Source: SHLQ01 sp964610745
GTDB lineage: Bacteria; Actinomycetota; Acidimicrobiia; Acidimicrobiales; SHLQ01
DNA length: 64,000 nucleotides
Assembly: GCA_964610745.1 (NCBI GenBank)
Contig: CAZSYL010000006.1
Coordinates: forward strand, 1 to 64,000
Reading direction: 5' to 3'
The number at the start of each line of letters is the position of its first letter. Within the stretch, counting starts at the first letter, position 1. The position numbers and the translations under genes were made by a program. Of the stretch, positions 26,456-35,335 are shown piece by piece. Below the pieces are notes generated by a model. The model was given only the letters and a program-made list of their open reading frames with translations, made no database searches and was not told where the DNA came from.

Positions 26456-26713
26456 ATGGCCACTGAAGAAGAGATTGCGGACGCGCACAAGAAGCTCGAG
26501 AAAGAGTACAAGGACGTTATGGAGTCGCTTGGCGATCTATACGTCGCTGTCGAAGCGGTGAAGGCCGCGGGAATCGGCGACGACATCGAGTCACTTCTCG
26601 ATGCGGTAGCCGACGAAGCCAACAAAGCTCGCACCGGCGGCATCGTCGGATCCGGGGCCAAAGGACACCGCCGTGCCCTCAAGAAGTACCGAGAGCTGAC
26701 GACCCAGATCTGA
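26456..26713 (+). CDS. Small helical hypothetical protein
   Basis: 85 aa. The sequence is highly charged and predicted almost wholly helical (EEEIADAHKKLEKEYKDVM), with a Gly-rich break (TGGIVGSGAKGH) near residues 60-70. No family recognised and no membrane segment. It sits alone between hemQ and the M20 peptidase gene on the same strand with gaps of 89 and 51 bp. Confidence 0.6.
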   Translation: MATEEEIADAHKKLEKEYKDVMESLGDLYVAVEAVKAAGIGDDIESLLDAVADEANKARTGGIVGSGAKGHRRALKKYRELTTQI

Positions 26714-26764
26714 CGCGCACACTTCGCAAACACCGAGGGGCGACAGAACCGCTATGTTCGGTTC

Positions 26765-28120
26765 ATGACTATTGACGACGGCACTCTCGACACGCTGACC
26801 AACGAGACTGCCGAGCTGTTGCAGACGCTCATTCAAAATGAATGCGTAAACGACGGAACACCCGAGTCTGGGCACGAGACCCGAAACGTCGATGTTCTCA
26901 AGACCGTGATCGAGGGGTCGAGCGTCGATCTTGAGATCCTGCCCGGACTACCCGATCGAGATTCGATCGTCGCCCGACTTCCGGGCACTGACCCCGATGC
27001 GCCCGCACTGATGTTGATGGGCCACACCGATGTCGTGCCGGTTTCACCCGAAGGCTGGAAGGTCGACCCCTTCGGCGGCGAACGAATCGGAAATGAGATC
27101 TGGGGCCGCGGAGCGGTCGACATGTTGAACGTGACGTCATCGATGGCAATTGCCTTTCGCCATCTGGCCTCAGGAAACAAGCGATACCCGGGCGACATCG
27201 TGTACTTCGGCGTGGCCGACGAAGAAGCTGGCGGCGTGTTCGGTGCAGAACCGCTCGTTCGTGATCGTTGGGATGCGTTGCACTGTGATTACGTTCTCAC
27301 CGAGTATGGCGGGTCGCCACTCGTCACCGACGATGGCATCACCGTGTTACTCACGACCGCCGAAAAGGGCGTATGTGCTCAGAAGCTTGTCGTGTCGGGA
27401 GAACCCGGACACGGCTCGATGCCCTATCGGACCGACAATGCCATCTCGAAAGCGGCCGAGATCGTCCGGCGCATCGAGGCCTACGACCCCGGACCCAAGA
27501 TCGACCAACTCTTCGAGGGACGGATCAAGGCTCAGAACTTCGACGCGGAGACCGAGGCCAAGCTGCTCGACGCAGGACGTATTGGCGAAGCTCTCGAAGA
27601 GATGGAACCGGGGCTTGCTCGGAACCTCCATTCCTGCTGCCACACAACCTTCTCTCCGAACCTGATTTCAGGAGGCACCAAGCACAACACGATCGCCGAT
27701 CGGGTCGACCTCACGGTCGACATCAGAATCCTTCCTGGAGAAACCGTCGAAGATGCCCAACAACACCTGCGCGACGCGATCGGGCCAGAACTCATGGGCT
27801 CGACCGTCATCGAGGCCATCCATAGCCAGCAAGCGACCGAGTCGAGCACCGATAGCCCGCTCTGGTCAGCGCTGACCGATGCGATTCAGATGACGTACCC
27901 GGGCGCCCGAGTTCTGCCATCGATGGTGACAGGTGGGACCGATGCCCGATTCTTCCGTCGCCGCGGCGTTCCGTCGTATGGAGCGGGCCTGCTCAGCCCC
28001 GAGATCAGCCTCGGTGAGTTCATGAACCGCTTTCACGGACACAACGAGCGAATCGACATCGAATCGCTGCGCTTGACGACGAAGTTGTGGCTCGACGTCG
28101 TCGACCGGCTCTGGACCTGA
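26765..28120 (+). CDS. M20-family metallopeptidase (ArgE/DapE/ACY1 type)
   Basis: 451 aa, typical length. Zinc-site motifs are in order: MGHTDVVPV (His and Asp, about 87-89), GRGAVDM (bridging Asp), DEEAGG (catalytic and metal Glu, about 153-154) and FHGHNERID (C-terminal His). The dimerisation insert lies at about 205-325. It hydrolyses an amide bond in a peptide or N-acyl amino acid. The exact substrate is unclear; an E. coli relative, YgeY, sits in a purine-degradation cluster, but this gene is not close to the purine genes here. Confidence 0.85.
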   Translation: MTIDDGTLDTLTNETAELLQTLIQNECVNDGTPESGHETRNVDVLKTVIEGSSVDLEILPGLPDRDSIVARLPGTDPDAPALMLMGHTDVVPVSPEGWKVDPFGGERIGNEIWGRGAVDMLNVTSSMAIAFRHLASGNKRYPGDIVYFGVADEEAGGVFGAEPLVRDRWDALHCDYVLTEYGGSPLVTDDGITVLLTTAEKGVCAQKLVVSGEPGHGSMPYRTDNAISKAAEIVRRIEAYDPGPKIDQLFEGRIKAQNFDAETEAKLLDAGRIGEALEEMEPGLARNLHSCCHTTFSPNLISGGTKHNTIADRVDLTVDIRILPGETVEDAQQHLRDAIGPELMGSTVIEAIHSQQATESSTDSPLWSALTDAIQMTYPGARVLPSMVTGGTDARFFRRRGVPSYGAGLLSPEISLGEFMNRFHGHNERIDIESLRLTTKLWLDVVDRLWT

Positions 28121-28167
28121 GTTGCCAACCGCTCGGTCAACCTCCGAAAGAAAGTAGGCCGTTTTCC

Positions 28168-28194
28168 TAAAGAAATAGGCCGAAAGACCGATCA
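28168..28194 (+). promoter_or_regulatory. Sigma-28 (FliA/SigD)-like promoter
   Basis: TAAA (28168-28171), exactly 15 bases, then ACCGATCA (28187-28194), compared with the known TAAA-N15-GCCGATAA consensus: all four bases match in the first box and six of eight in the second. It would start transcription about 45 bp before the receiver gene at 28251, which has its own RBS GGGGAG. It may be a chance match. Confidence 0.4.
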
Positions 28195-28250
28195 AGTTAG
28201 TACTCGACGTCGCACACGACGAGAGAACGACCACACACAAGGGGAGCTTG

Positions 28251-28844
28251 ATGACGAGATCGGTACACATTCCGCAAACCGCATCACGGCGACCGTCGGG
28301 CAACCACATCGACACCCGCTCAGGTGGCGCGGTTCAAGTCTTCGTCCTCGACGACGACTTGAATCAACAACTTCTCATGATCCTCGCGGCCGAACAGGGC
28401 AACGCTGCGGTCGAGTTCACCTTTCTCGATAGCGGTGCCGAGCTCATGATGACCCTCTGCCACCGACTCGAATTCGGTGGCCTCCCCGATTTGATCCTGG
28501 TCGATCTGACCAAGGACGGACGGCTGACTCTGGGCCAACTCCAAACCCATAGCACGCTGTGGCAGATTCCTGTTCTTGCTCTGGCGCATGCAGAAGAGAT
28601 CGATTCAAAGAACCCGATTACCGACGCTCGATGGTGCGAGCCCAAGCCGTTGGAATTCGATGACCTAGTCACGCTCATCGACAGTCTTCCGGTGCGGGCC
28701 GCACAAGCGGGCTTCACCATTGAACTGAACGACCTCGACCTCACCGAACGGCCCTACATCGATCTTGCGATGGACAACTCTCCGGTCGATCGGACCGGGC
28801 GGACAGCCGAGTTGGCGATCGACCTTTCCGAACTCGACCTGTAG
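28251..28844 (+). CDS. Stand-alone receiver-like protein with unknown C-terminal extension
   Basis: 197 aa from ATG 28251, with GGGGAG 5 bp upstream; the TTG at 28248 is not needed. After about 27 polar residues comes a CheY-like domain: the acidic pocket VFVLDDD, then PDLILVDLTKDG with the presumed phospho-acceptor Asp, and the Lys-Pro in EPKPLEFDDLV. The last about 65 residues are acidic with repeated (I/L)DL-type segments and match no family I know. No histidine kinase is adjacent. The sigma-28-like promoter suggests a link to motility or signalling. Confidence 0.65.
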   Translation: MTRSVHIPQTASRRPSGNHIDTRSGGAVQVFVLDDDLNQQLLMILAAEQGNAAVEFTFLDSGAELMMTLCHRLEFGGLPDLILVDLTKDGRLTLGQLQTHSTLWQIPVLALAHAEEIDSKNPITDARWCEPKPLEFDDLVTLIDSLPVRAAQAGFTIELNDLDLTERPYIDLAMDNSPVDRTGRTAELAIDLSELDL

Positions 28845-28962
28845 CTCCCGGGCTCGGACAAACTGTTACATCAGACACTCTGTTAATTCTGTGTGCCCGC
28901 GTGGCACCACCTCTCCTCAGCGGCTAAACAGGTCACGCTTAAACGACCTGGAGGGGTTCCAC

Positions 28963-30177
28963 ATGACATCCACGAGAAGAGCGCTGTTAGCGCTGCTCAC
29001 GATTCTTGCGCTTATCGCCGCCGCTTGCGGCAGCAGCGCGACGGAAGCTGCGACCGAGACGGGCGACGATGCTGACGCCGAGACCGACGCAGGCACCGAC
29101 GACGGAGACAGCGATGCCGGTGGGGATAGCGACGTGCGAGCAGCCTTCGTCATGGTCGCACCGGTCGGCGATGCCGGCTGGAACTTCCAACACGACCTCG
29201 GTCGCCAGGGTGCAGAAGCCGCAACCGGTGTCGAGACAGCGTTCGTCGAGAGCATCCCTGAAGGTGGCGCCGAGTTTGACGAGGCCGTTCAGAACTTCAT
29301 CGACGATGGCTACAACGTCATCTTCGCTACATCGTTCGGCTACCAGGAGGCAACGCTCGGATTCGCAGAGGAAAACCCTGACGTTACGTTCGAGCACATC
29401 TCTGGTTTCCTCATGAACGAGACCAACATGGGCAACAGCTTTGGCCGCATGTATCAGCCTCGCTACATCGCCGGCATGGCTGCTGGCGCAGCGACCGAGT
29501 CGGACACGATTGGTTATGTTGCAGCCTTCCCTATCCCTGAGGTCATTCGCGGCATCAACGCCTTCGCGCTCGGTGTTCAGGCCGTGAACCCCGACGCGGT
29601 CGTCGAGGTCAACTGGACGAGCACGTGGTTCGGTATCCCCGAAGAGACCGCGGCGGCTCAGGCTCTGATCGATTCGGGTGCTGACGTGCTGTCGATGCAC
29701 CAGGACTCGACGGCAACCGGCCAAGCAATCTCCGAGGCTGGCGGCACGTTCATTGGCTACCACAGCGACATGAGTGCGCAGGTCGACGCGTACCTGACCG
29801 CTCCTGTTTGGAACTGGACCGAGCGATACAGCGACATCATCGAGGCGGTCGAAGCTGGCACGTACACACCTGAAGCCTGGTGGGGCGGCATGGTCGACGG
29901 TGTCGTCGACATCGAAGTTCCTGACTCGTCACCGGTTGCTGCTGAAATGCAGGAGGTCAAGGATTCGATCCTCGCTGGCGAATTCGACGTCTTTGATCAG
30001 GGCGACGTGGTTGACCAGGACGGAACGGTCATCATCTCCGACGGGATTGTTCAGACCGAGCTCACCGATCCGTTCGCTCCCGACGTCGTTGTTGCCTCAG
30101 AGGGCGACGAGATTCACGATGGCGTTCTGCTCACCATGAACTTCTTCGTTGACAACGTCATTGGCGAGATCGGCTAA
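28963..30177 (+). CDS. BMP-family nucleoside ABC transporter substrate-binding lipoprotein
   Basis: 404 aa from ATG 28963 with RBS GGAGGGG. Signal peptide and lipobox LIAAAC are followed by an Asp/Gly/Thr-rich linker of about 40 residues. The rest is the BMP/PnrA domain (APVGDAGWNFQHDLGRQGAE, SGADVLSMHQDSTATGQA, GTFIGYHSDMS). Family members bind purine nucleosides or related compounds outside the membrane. The ATPase and two permeases of the same system lie downstream at 31693-35270, separated by a hairpin and a sulfotransferase-like gene. Ligand inferred, not shown. Confidence 0.88.
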   Translation: MTSTRRALLALLTILALIAAACGSSATEAATETGDDADAETDAGTDDGDSDAGGDSDVRAAFVMVAPVGDAGWNFQHDLGRQGAEAATGVETAFVESIPEGGAEFDEAVQNFIDDGYNVIFATSFGYQEATLGFAEENPDVTFEHISGFLMNETNMGNSFGRMYQPRYIAGMAAGAATESDTIGYVAAFPIPEVIRGINAFALGVQAVNPDAVVEVNWTSTWFGIPEETAAAQALIDSGADVLSMHQDSTATGQAISEAGGTFIGYHSDMSAQVDAYLTAPVWNWTERYSDIIEAVEAGTYTPEAWWGGMVDGVVDIEVPDSSPVAAEMQEVKDSILAGEFDVFDQGDVVDQDGTVIISDGIVQTELTDPFAPDVVVASEGDEIHDGVLLTMNFFVDNVIGEIG

Positions 30178-30211
30178 CCAAGCCCTCCTATCTGTCAAAC
30201 AAACGCACATC

Positions 30212-30243
30212 GGGGCTGTCTCTGCAATTGCAGGGGCAGCCCC
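30212..30243 (+). terminator. Hairpin after the BMP lipoprotein gene
   Basis: GGGGCTG (30212-30218) pairs with CAGCCCC (30237-30243), with a further CTGCAATTGCAG palindrome inside. It lies 34 bp after the stop and may limit read-through so that the binding protein is made in excess. Confidence 0.6.
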
Positions 30244-30306
30244 ATTGCGTTTATGGAACAAGCGCCTGGACTAGGGTTTGACGCCATCAACGCTTCGCGA
30301 GGAAAG

Positions 30307-31587
30307 ATGCCATTCACGAAGATCGTATTGCACGTTGGACTACACAAAACTGGAACGACGAGCATACAAACGAACTGTCATCGACACCGAGCAGCGTTGG
30401 CTGAGCACGGAATCATCTACCCATCGTTTGTCTTTGGGAAGGAGCACCGAGGTAATCATTCCGCTCCCCTTGCCCAGCTGGTGGTCGACGATCCAGACGA
30501 GTACGGGAAGGACTGGCGAACGAATCACGACGCTGACGGCTTCACGATTCAGCAGGCGTATCGGGAGCAGTTCTCTGAGTTGTTCTCGAACGCCAAGGGC
30601 GAGACGCTCATCCTGTCGGGCGAAAAGGTCAGCGGATTCGAAGCCCAACATCTCAGGGCACTGCAGTCGATCCTTCTCGAACACACCGATCAGCTTCAAA
30701 CGATCGTCTACGTTCGCGATCCGCTGACATCGGTGACCAGCATCGTCCAGCAACAGATCAAGGCTGGATTCAAGGGGAACCTCGGACGGTTGGTCGGACG
30801 CTCGCGCAAGCGCGTCGAGACCCTTCTGTCTGTCTTTGGCGATGAACTGACGATCGTCAACTTTCACGAAGCTGTCTCAAACCCTGCCGGTTTGGTGAAC
30901 GACTTTCTTCATCGAGTCGGACTATCTCCAGACACCGAGCACGGCCTCGACTTCGTTTCGGCAAATAGCGGCATCTCCCTAGAGGCCTCACTCATCCTCC
31001 AGGCGATCAATATCGACTTTCCGGCAGGGAGCGAGTACCGCAAGAAGACCGACGCGATGCCGCTGCTCGACCTACCGGGAGCCAAATTCGAGCTCAAGCA
31101 CTTCAGGTCAAGACCGAAATATCCCGAGCTACTTGCCGAGCGCGCTTGGTTCGAAGAGGAACTGGGGATGACGTTCCCCGAGATCCCTCCGCCGAAGCCC
31201 CCGAGTGAACTGTGGGGCACCGATACGCTCTTTCTGCTCGAGGATCGGATCCGCCGGCTCACGTACCGTCCGCAACAATTCAGCGCAGCGAACTTCTTGA
31301 TCAGAGAAGCCGAGCAACTCTCCCAAACCCGCCCTGACGTTGCATGGGTCCTCTTCTTTATCGGCACCCGAATCCTCGCGATCGACCTGGATCCCCGTCT
31401 CCGATTGCTTAACGAGGTTGGCCAGGACCACTTCATCGACAGTGCGGCAGCTATCGAAGAAAGCGACCCTGAACTCGCCCTGAATTTGCTGTTGCTCGCT
31501 CGCCAGATCGAACCGGTACCCGAGACGATCATCAACAAAATTCAGTACCTCAACCGACTGACAACAGACACCTCTGAGGGCAACTAG
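30307..31587 (+). CDS. Sulfotransferase-like protein
   Basis: 426 aa from ATG 30307 (GAGGAAAG upstream). The N-terminal P-loop VLHVGLHKTGTTSIQ is the 5'-phosphosulfate-binding loop of PAPS-dependent sulfotransferases, and IVYVRDPLTSVTS (about residue 140) fits the 3'-phosphate-binding segment. The C-terminal about 150 residues are not recognised. It would transfer sulfate to a sugar or other acceptor, acceptor unknown. The position between a binding protein gene and its transporter genes is odd. The APS reductase pathway in this window uses APS, so a PAPS source must lie elsewhere. Confidence 0.72.
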   Translation: MPFTKIVLHVGLHKTGTTSIQTNCHRHRAALAEHGIIYPSFVFGKEHRGNHSAPLAQLVVDDPDEYGKDWRTNHDADGFTIQQAYREQFSELFSNAKGETLILSGEKVSGFEAQHLRALQSILLEHTDQLQTIVYVRDPLTSVTSIVQQQIKAGFKGNLGRLVGRSRKRVETLLSVFGDELTIVNFHEAVSNPAGLVNDFLHRVGLSPDTEHGLDFVSANSGISLEASLILQAINIDFPAGSEYRKKTDAMPLLDLPGAKFELKHFRSRPKYPELLAERAWFEEELGMTFPEIPPPKPPSELWGTDTLFLLEDRIRRLTYRPQQFSAANFLIREAEQLSQTRPDVAWVLFFIGTRILAIDLDPRLRLLNEVGQDHFIDSAAAIEESDPELALNLLLLARQIEPVPETIINKIQYLNRLTTDTSEGN

Positions 31588-31692
31588 AAGAACGCCCGTC
31601 GGGTACCAACCTGGTTGGCCAGCGGAATCGGGCTCGCACTATTGTGCTTTCGGTCCTGTGAGTCGCAGTGCCCTCAAGGAGCGAGTACGAGA

Positions 31693-33183
31693 GTGACTGC
31701 GGTAAGGCTTGACGGAATCTGGAAGCGGTTCCCGGGTGTCATTGCGAATGCAGGCGCTTCGCTCTCGGTCCGCTCCGGCACTGTTCATGCCGTGCTCGGA
31801 GAAAACGGCGCCGGAAAAACAACGCTCATGAACGTCCTTGCCGGGGTCTATACCGCCGATGAGGGAACCGTTCGCCTCGATGGCGTTGAGCACCGCTTCA
31901 GCAATCCCGCGGCAGCAATTTCGGCCGGGGTCGGCATGGTCTATCAGGAGTTCCGCCTCATTGCGACATTCACCGTGGCCGAGAACGTGGCACTCGGGGC
32001 AGCACCTGCCATTCTCGCGAGGGGTTCGATCGAGAAGCAGGTCGCCGAACTCGCCGAACGCTTTGGTCTCGCGACCGAACCGGGCCGCCAGATCTGGCAA
32101 CTATCGATGGGCGAACGTCAACGCGTCGAAATCCTCAAGGCCCTGTGGCGCGATGCCAAGGTCCTGATTCTCGACGAGCCAACGGCGGTACTTACTCCGG
32201 CCGAAGCCCAGGAGCTCGGACGGATCACCAGGGCCATGTCCGACGAAGGTCGCAGCATCATCTTCATCAGCCACAAACTCGATGAGGTCAAGGCGTTCTG
32301 TGATGAAGCGACCGTCTTGAGAGGTGGCAAGACCGTCGCCTCGTCGCTCGATGTCGAGGACCTCGACGCCGATCGCATGGCCGAGCTCATGGTTGGCGAA
32401 GCAACAGCTGTCTCCCAACGGCGAGAACGCACGACCGAGGTCGGCGAGACTGCGTTGTCGGTCGAGAACGTCCGAGTGATCGACGTTCACGGCCGTGCGG
32501 TCGTCGATGATGTATCGCTGACCGTTGGGGCCGGAGAAATCGTTGGTATCGCAGGGGTGGCAGGAAACGGTCAGCGTCCGCTCGCCGATGCGCTCGCAGG
32601 CTTGACCAGCCTCGACTCTGGATCGGTGAAACTCTCTAGCGAAGACTTAACCACGATGACCCCCGGAGAACGCAACGCTGCTGGCCTGGCCTACGTACCC
32701 GAGGATCGAATCGGTGTAGGGCTCGCTCCACAAATGGACGCCGTCGAAAACGCCATGATGCGTAACTACAAGTCTCTCGGCGGCGGATCGTTCGTCGACC
32801 GCAAGGCCGCGTCCGATCAGGCCGAAAGCCTGATTGAGCGTTACCAGATCAAGGTGGGAAAGCTCGATGCACCCCTCGCTGGACTTTCGGGTGGCAATCT
32901 GCAGCGCTTGCTCGTTGGCCGCGAACTGGACGGAGAACCAAATGTTCTGATCGCGGCCCAACCAACCCGCGGTCTCGACGTGCAGGGTGTCGCCGCCATT
33001 CAGAACATTCTCGTCGAACAAGCTGCAGCCGGCGTCGGGATTCTGCTTATCAGCGAGGACCTCGAAGAGCTCTTCGCACTCAGCGATCGACTACTCGTCA
33101 TGCACGAGGGCAAGATCGCCGACGACTTCGATCCCGACACCGCCACTCGACAGGCGGTCGGCGCAGCAATGACAGGAGCATAA
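31693..33183 (+). CDS. Nucleoside/sugar-type ABC transporter ATPase with two nucleotide-binding domains
   Basis: 496 aa from GTG 31693 with AAGGAGCGAG upstream; upstream in-frame sequence is not conserved. Domain 1: Walker A GENGAGKTT, signature LSMGERQRVEILKAL, Walker B LILDEPTAVLT. Domain 2 has the degenerate loop GVAGNGQRP, signature LSGGNLQRLLVGREL and VLIAAQPTRGLDV, where Gln replaces the catalytic Glu, as is common in this family. It matches RbsA/NupA-type ATPases serving BMP binding proteins. The stop abuts the first permease start. Confidence 0.9.
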   Translation: MTAVRLDGIWKRFPGVIANAGASLSVRSGTVHAVLGENGAGKTTLMNVLAGVYTADEGTVRLDGVEHRFSNPAAAISAGVGMVYQEFRLIATFTVAENVALGAAPAILARGSIEKQVAELAERFGLATEPGRQIWQLSMGERQRVEILKALWRDAKVLILDEPTAVLTPAEAQELGRITRAMSDEGRSIIFISHKLDEVKAFCDEATVLRGGKTVASSLDVEDLDADRMAELMVGEATAVSQRRERTTEVGETALSVENVRVIDVHGRAVVDDVSLTVGAGEIVGIAGVAGNGQRPLADALAGLTSLDSGSVKLSSEDLTTMTPGERNAAGLAYVPEDRIGVGLAPQMDAVENAMMRNYKSLGGGSFVDRKAASDQAESLIERYQIKVGKLDAPLAGLSGGNLQRLLVGRELDGEPNVLIAAQPTRGLDVQGVAAIQNILVEQAAAGVGILLISEDLEELFALSDRLLVMHEGKIADDFDPDTATRQAVGAAMTGA

Positions 33184-34302
33184 ATGTTCGGTTACCGCCT
33201 CGCACGCCGAGACAAGCCGCTTCCGGGGGGCCAGCTCCTCGCGTTCATCGCCGGCCTAACGATTGCGCTGCTCGCTGGCGCAGTCCTGCTGCTCGCCACC
33301 GGTTTCTCCCCCATCGAGATCTACATCGAGATGGCCGACTCCGCCTTCGGAAGCCGCCAGGCCATTTCCAATACGCTTACCCAGGCAGTTCCTCTCGGTC
33401 TTGCCGGCCTCGCTGTTGCAGTGGCTGGTTCGATGGGGCTCTGGAACATCGGCGCTGAGGGTCAGATCATTGCCGGAGCGATAGCTGGTACATGGATTGC
33501 CCGCCTCGGCCCCGACCTTCCTGGCCCACTTCTCATCGTCGTCATGCTCGGTGCAGCTGTTGTGGGCGGTGCGTTGCTCGCCCTTGGGCCAGCCTTGGCC
33601 AAGGCGCACCTGGGCGTCAACGAGATCATCACCACACTGATGCTCAACGAGATCGCTCTTCGATTTGTCCGTTACCTCGTCAATGGCCCCTGGAAGGACC
33701 CGACCGCGATCGGCTTTCCTGTCGCGCCGCTTCTCCCCGACCAGGCCGAGCTACCAACGCTGTTCAGTCGGGCAAATATCGGTGTGCTCATCGCTGCGGT
33801 CGTTCTTTTGGTCTTTGGCGTCTTTGCATCGCGTAGCAAGTGGGGGTTCGAGCTTCGAATTGCGGGATCGTCCGCTCAGGCCGCGGAGTATGTTGGGATC
33901 TCGCTCAAGACAAAGATCATGACGGTATTGATTCTGTCGGGAGCGATCGCAGGCTTGGCCGGCGGTATCCGGTTGAACTCTTCTGACCGAATCGTTGAAG
34001 GAATCGCCGAAGGTTGGGGCTTTGCCGGAATCATCGTCGCTGCACTCGCTCTTATGCGCCCATCTGGGGTTGCCTTTGTCGCAATCGCGTTCGGTGCGCT
34101 GAGGGTCGGCGGCGCTGCAATCAAGACTCAGGGTGTCTCGGACTCGATCAGCGAGATCATTCAGGCACTCGTGCTCATGGGCGCCCTGGCCGCTGCGGTC
34201 TTCACCACCTATCACCTAACCCGCTCTGCCCGCGGTGCCTCATCTTCGCCGAGCGACACCGATGAACCAATTGCCGATGCAGCTCCCGAGGTCGCGTCAT
34301 GA
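33184..34302 (+). CDS. Nucleoside-type ABC transporter permease 1
   Basis: 372 aa with about ten hydrophobic segments, BPD_transp_2/NupB type. Motifs: GLWNIGAEGQIIAGA, HLGVNEIITTLMLNEIALRF and LRIAGSSAQAAEYVGIS. The Thr/Ser/Asp-rich C-terminal tail is cytosolic. It forms half of the membrane channel with the next gene, whose start overlaps its stop by 4 bp. Confidence 0.9.
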   Translation: MFGYRLARRDKPLPGGQLLAFIAGLTIALLAGAVLLLATGFSPIEIYIEMADSAFGSRQAISNTLTQAVPLGLAGLAVAVAGSMGLWNIGAEGQIIAGAIAGTWIARLGPDLPGPLLIVVMLGAAVVGGALLALGPALAKAHLGVNEIITTLMLNEIALRFVRYLVNGPWKDPTAIGFPVAPLLPDQAELPTLFSRANIGVLIAAVVLLVFGVFASRSKWGFELRIAGSSAQAAEYVGISLKTKIMTVLILSGAIAGLAGGIRLNSSDRIVEGIAEGWGFAGIIVAALALMRPSGVAFVAIAFGALRVGGAAIKTQGVSDSISEIIQALVLMGALAAAVFTTYHLTRSARGASSSPSDTDEPIADAAPEVAS

Positions 34303-35270
34303 CCCAGGAGACCATCGTCGGGCTCATCGTCTCGATCATCGAGTTCGGTTCGCTTCTGTATTTGGCTGCCCTCGGCGAAACGATCGCGGAGAAAGCTGGC
34401 GTTCTGAACCTAGGAGTCGAGGGCATGATGGCCGTCGGTGCAATGGCCTCGTTCTGGGTCGGCGCAGAAACTGGCAACCCGTGGCTGGCCCTCTTGTTTG
34501 CGATCGTGGTCACGGCAGCGTTCTCGATGGTTCATGGCATTGCCTCAGTTGTTATTGGTGCCGACCAAGTGGTGAGCGGACTCGCACTGACGATCCTCGG
34601 TCTTGGCCTGGCTGCCTTCTTTGGACAGAGCCTGGCTCTGACCACTTTGCTCTCGACCGCTCGCTTCGACTCGGTCAACCTTGGGCCGCTAAGTGCCGTC
34701 CCATGGCTCGGCGAAACGCTGTTTTCGATCGACGCCCTGAGTTGGCTCGCTGTCATCTTTGGAATCATCACCTGGTTCGTTCTCAGTCGCACACGAGTGG
34801 GGTTGTCACTTCGGGCGGTCGGCGAGAGCGCGGCAACTGCGGATGCCGCGGGCACGAAGGTCGTGGCCACACGCCTCACCGCAGTTGCCATCGGCGGGGC
34901 CTTTGCTGGCATGGCCGGCACCTACCTGAGTCTGGTACTTGCCCCCGGCTGGAGTGAAGGCGCTACAGGCGGGCTCGGATGGATCGCAGTTGCGTTGGTC
35001 ATCTTCGGTGCGTGGAAGCCGGGCCGAGTCCTCTTTGGTTCACTGCTCTTTGGCGGCCTGATCGCTCTCGGACCACGCTTGCAGACCTTTCGTTGTCAGG
35101 AGGGCGAGGATGTTGCCTGCCTGAACTTCGAAGTCGATCCCACACTCGTGAGCATGCTCCCCTACGTGCTGACGGTTGTCGTGCTCATCTTCCTTTCCGT
35201 GCGATCTCGCAATCGACCGAGCATTGCGCCCGCAGCGATCGGACACGCATACCGCCGCGAAGAGCGCTAA
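34299..35270 (+). CDS. Nucleoside-type ABC transporter permease 2
   Basis: 323 aa, about eight to nine hydrophobic segments, NupC-like. LYLAALGETIAEKAGVLNLG, VEGMMAVGA and VSGLALTILGLGLAAFFG are typical of the second permease in BMP systems. With the first permease, the double ATPase and the lipoprotein it completes an uptake system probably for purine nucleosides. The operon ends here; an unrelated lipoprotein gene follows after 65 bp. Confidence 0.9.
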   Translation: MTQETIVGLIVSIIEFGSLLYLAALGETIAEKAGVLNLGVEGMMAVGAMASFWVGAETGNPWLALLFAIVVTAAFSMVHGIASVVIGADQVVSGLALTILGLGLAAFFGQSLALTTLLSTARFDSVNLGPLSAVPWLGETLFSIDALSWLAVIFGIITWFVLSRTRVGLSLRAVGESAATADAAGTKVVATRLTAVAIGGAFAGMAGTYLSLVLAPGWSEGATGGLGWIAVALVIFGAWKPGRVLFGSLLFGGLIALGPRLQTFRCQEGEDVACLNFEVDPTLVSMLPYVLTVVVLIFLSVRSRNRPSIAPAAIGHAYRREER

Positions 35271-35301
35271 ACCGAGTCGCCGCGCACAGCCGCCCTTACC
35301 A

Positions 35302-35317
35302 CCAGTGCGAACACTGG
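35302..35317 (+). terminator. Hairpin between the permease and L,D-transpeptidase genes
   Basis: CCAGTG pairs with CACTGG around a CGAA tetraloop. It is either a weak terminator of the transporter operon or a 5' leader structure of the next gene, whose ATG is 18 bp downstream. Confidence 0.35.
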
Positions 35318-35335
35318 GGCTAAGGTTGTGGGGCT

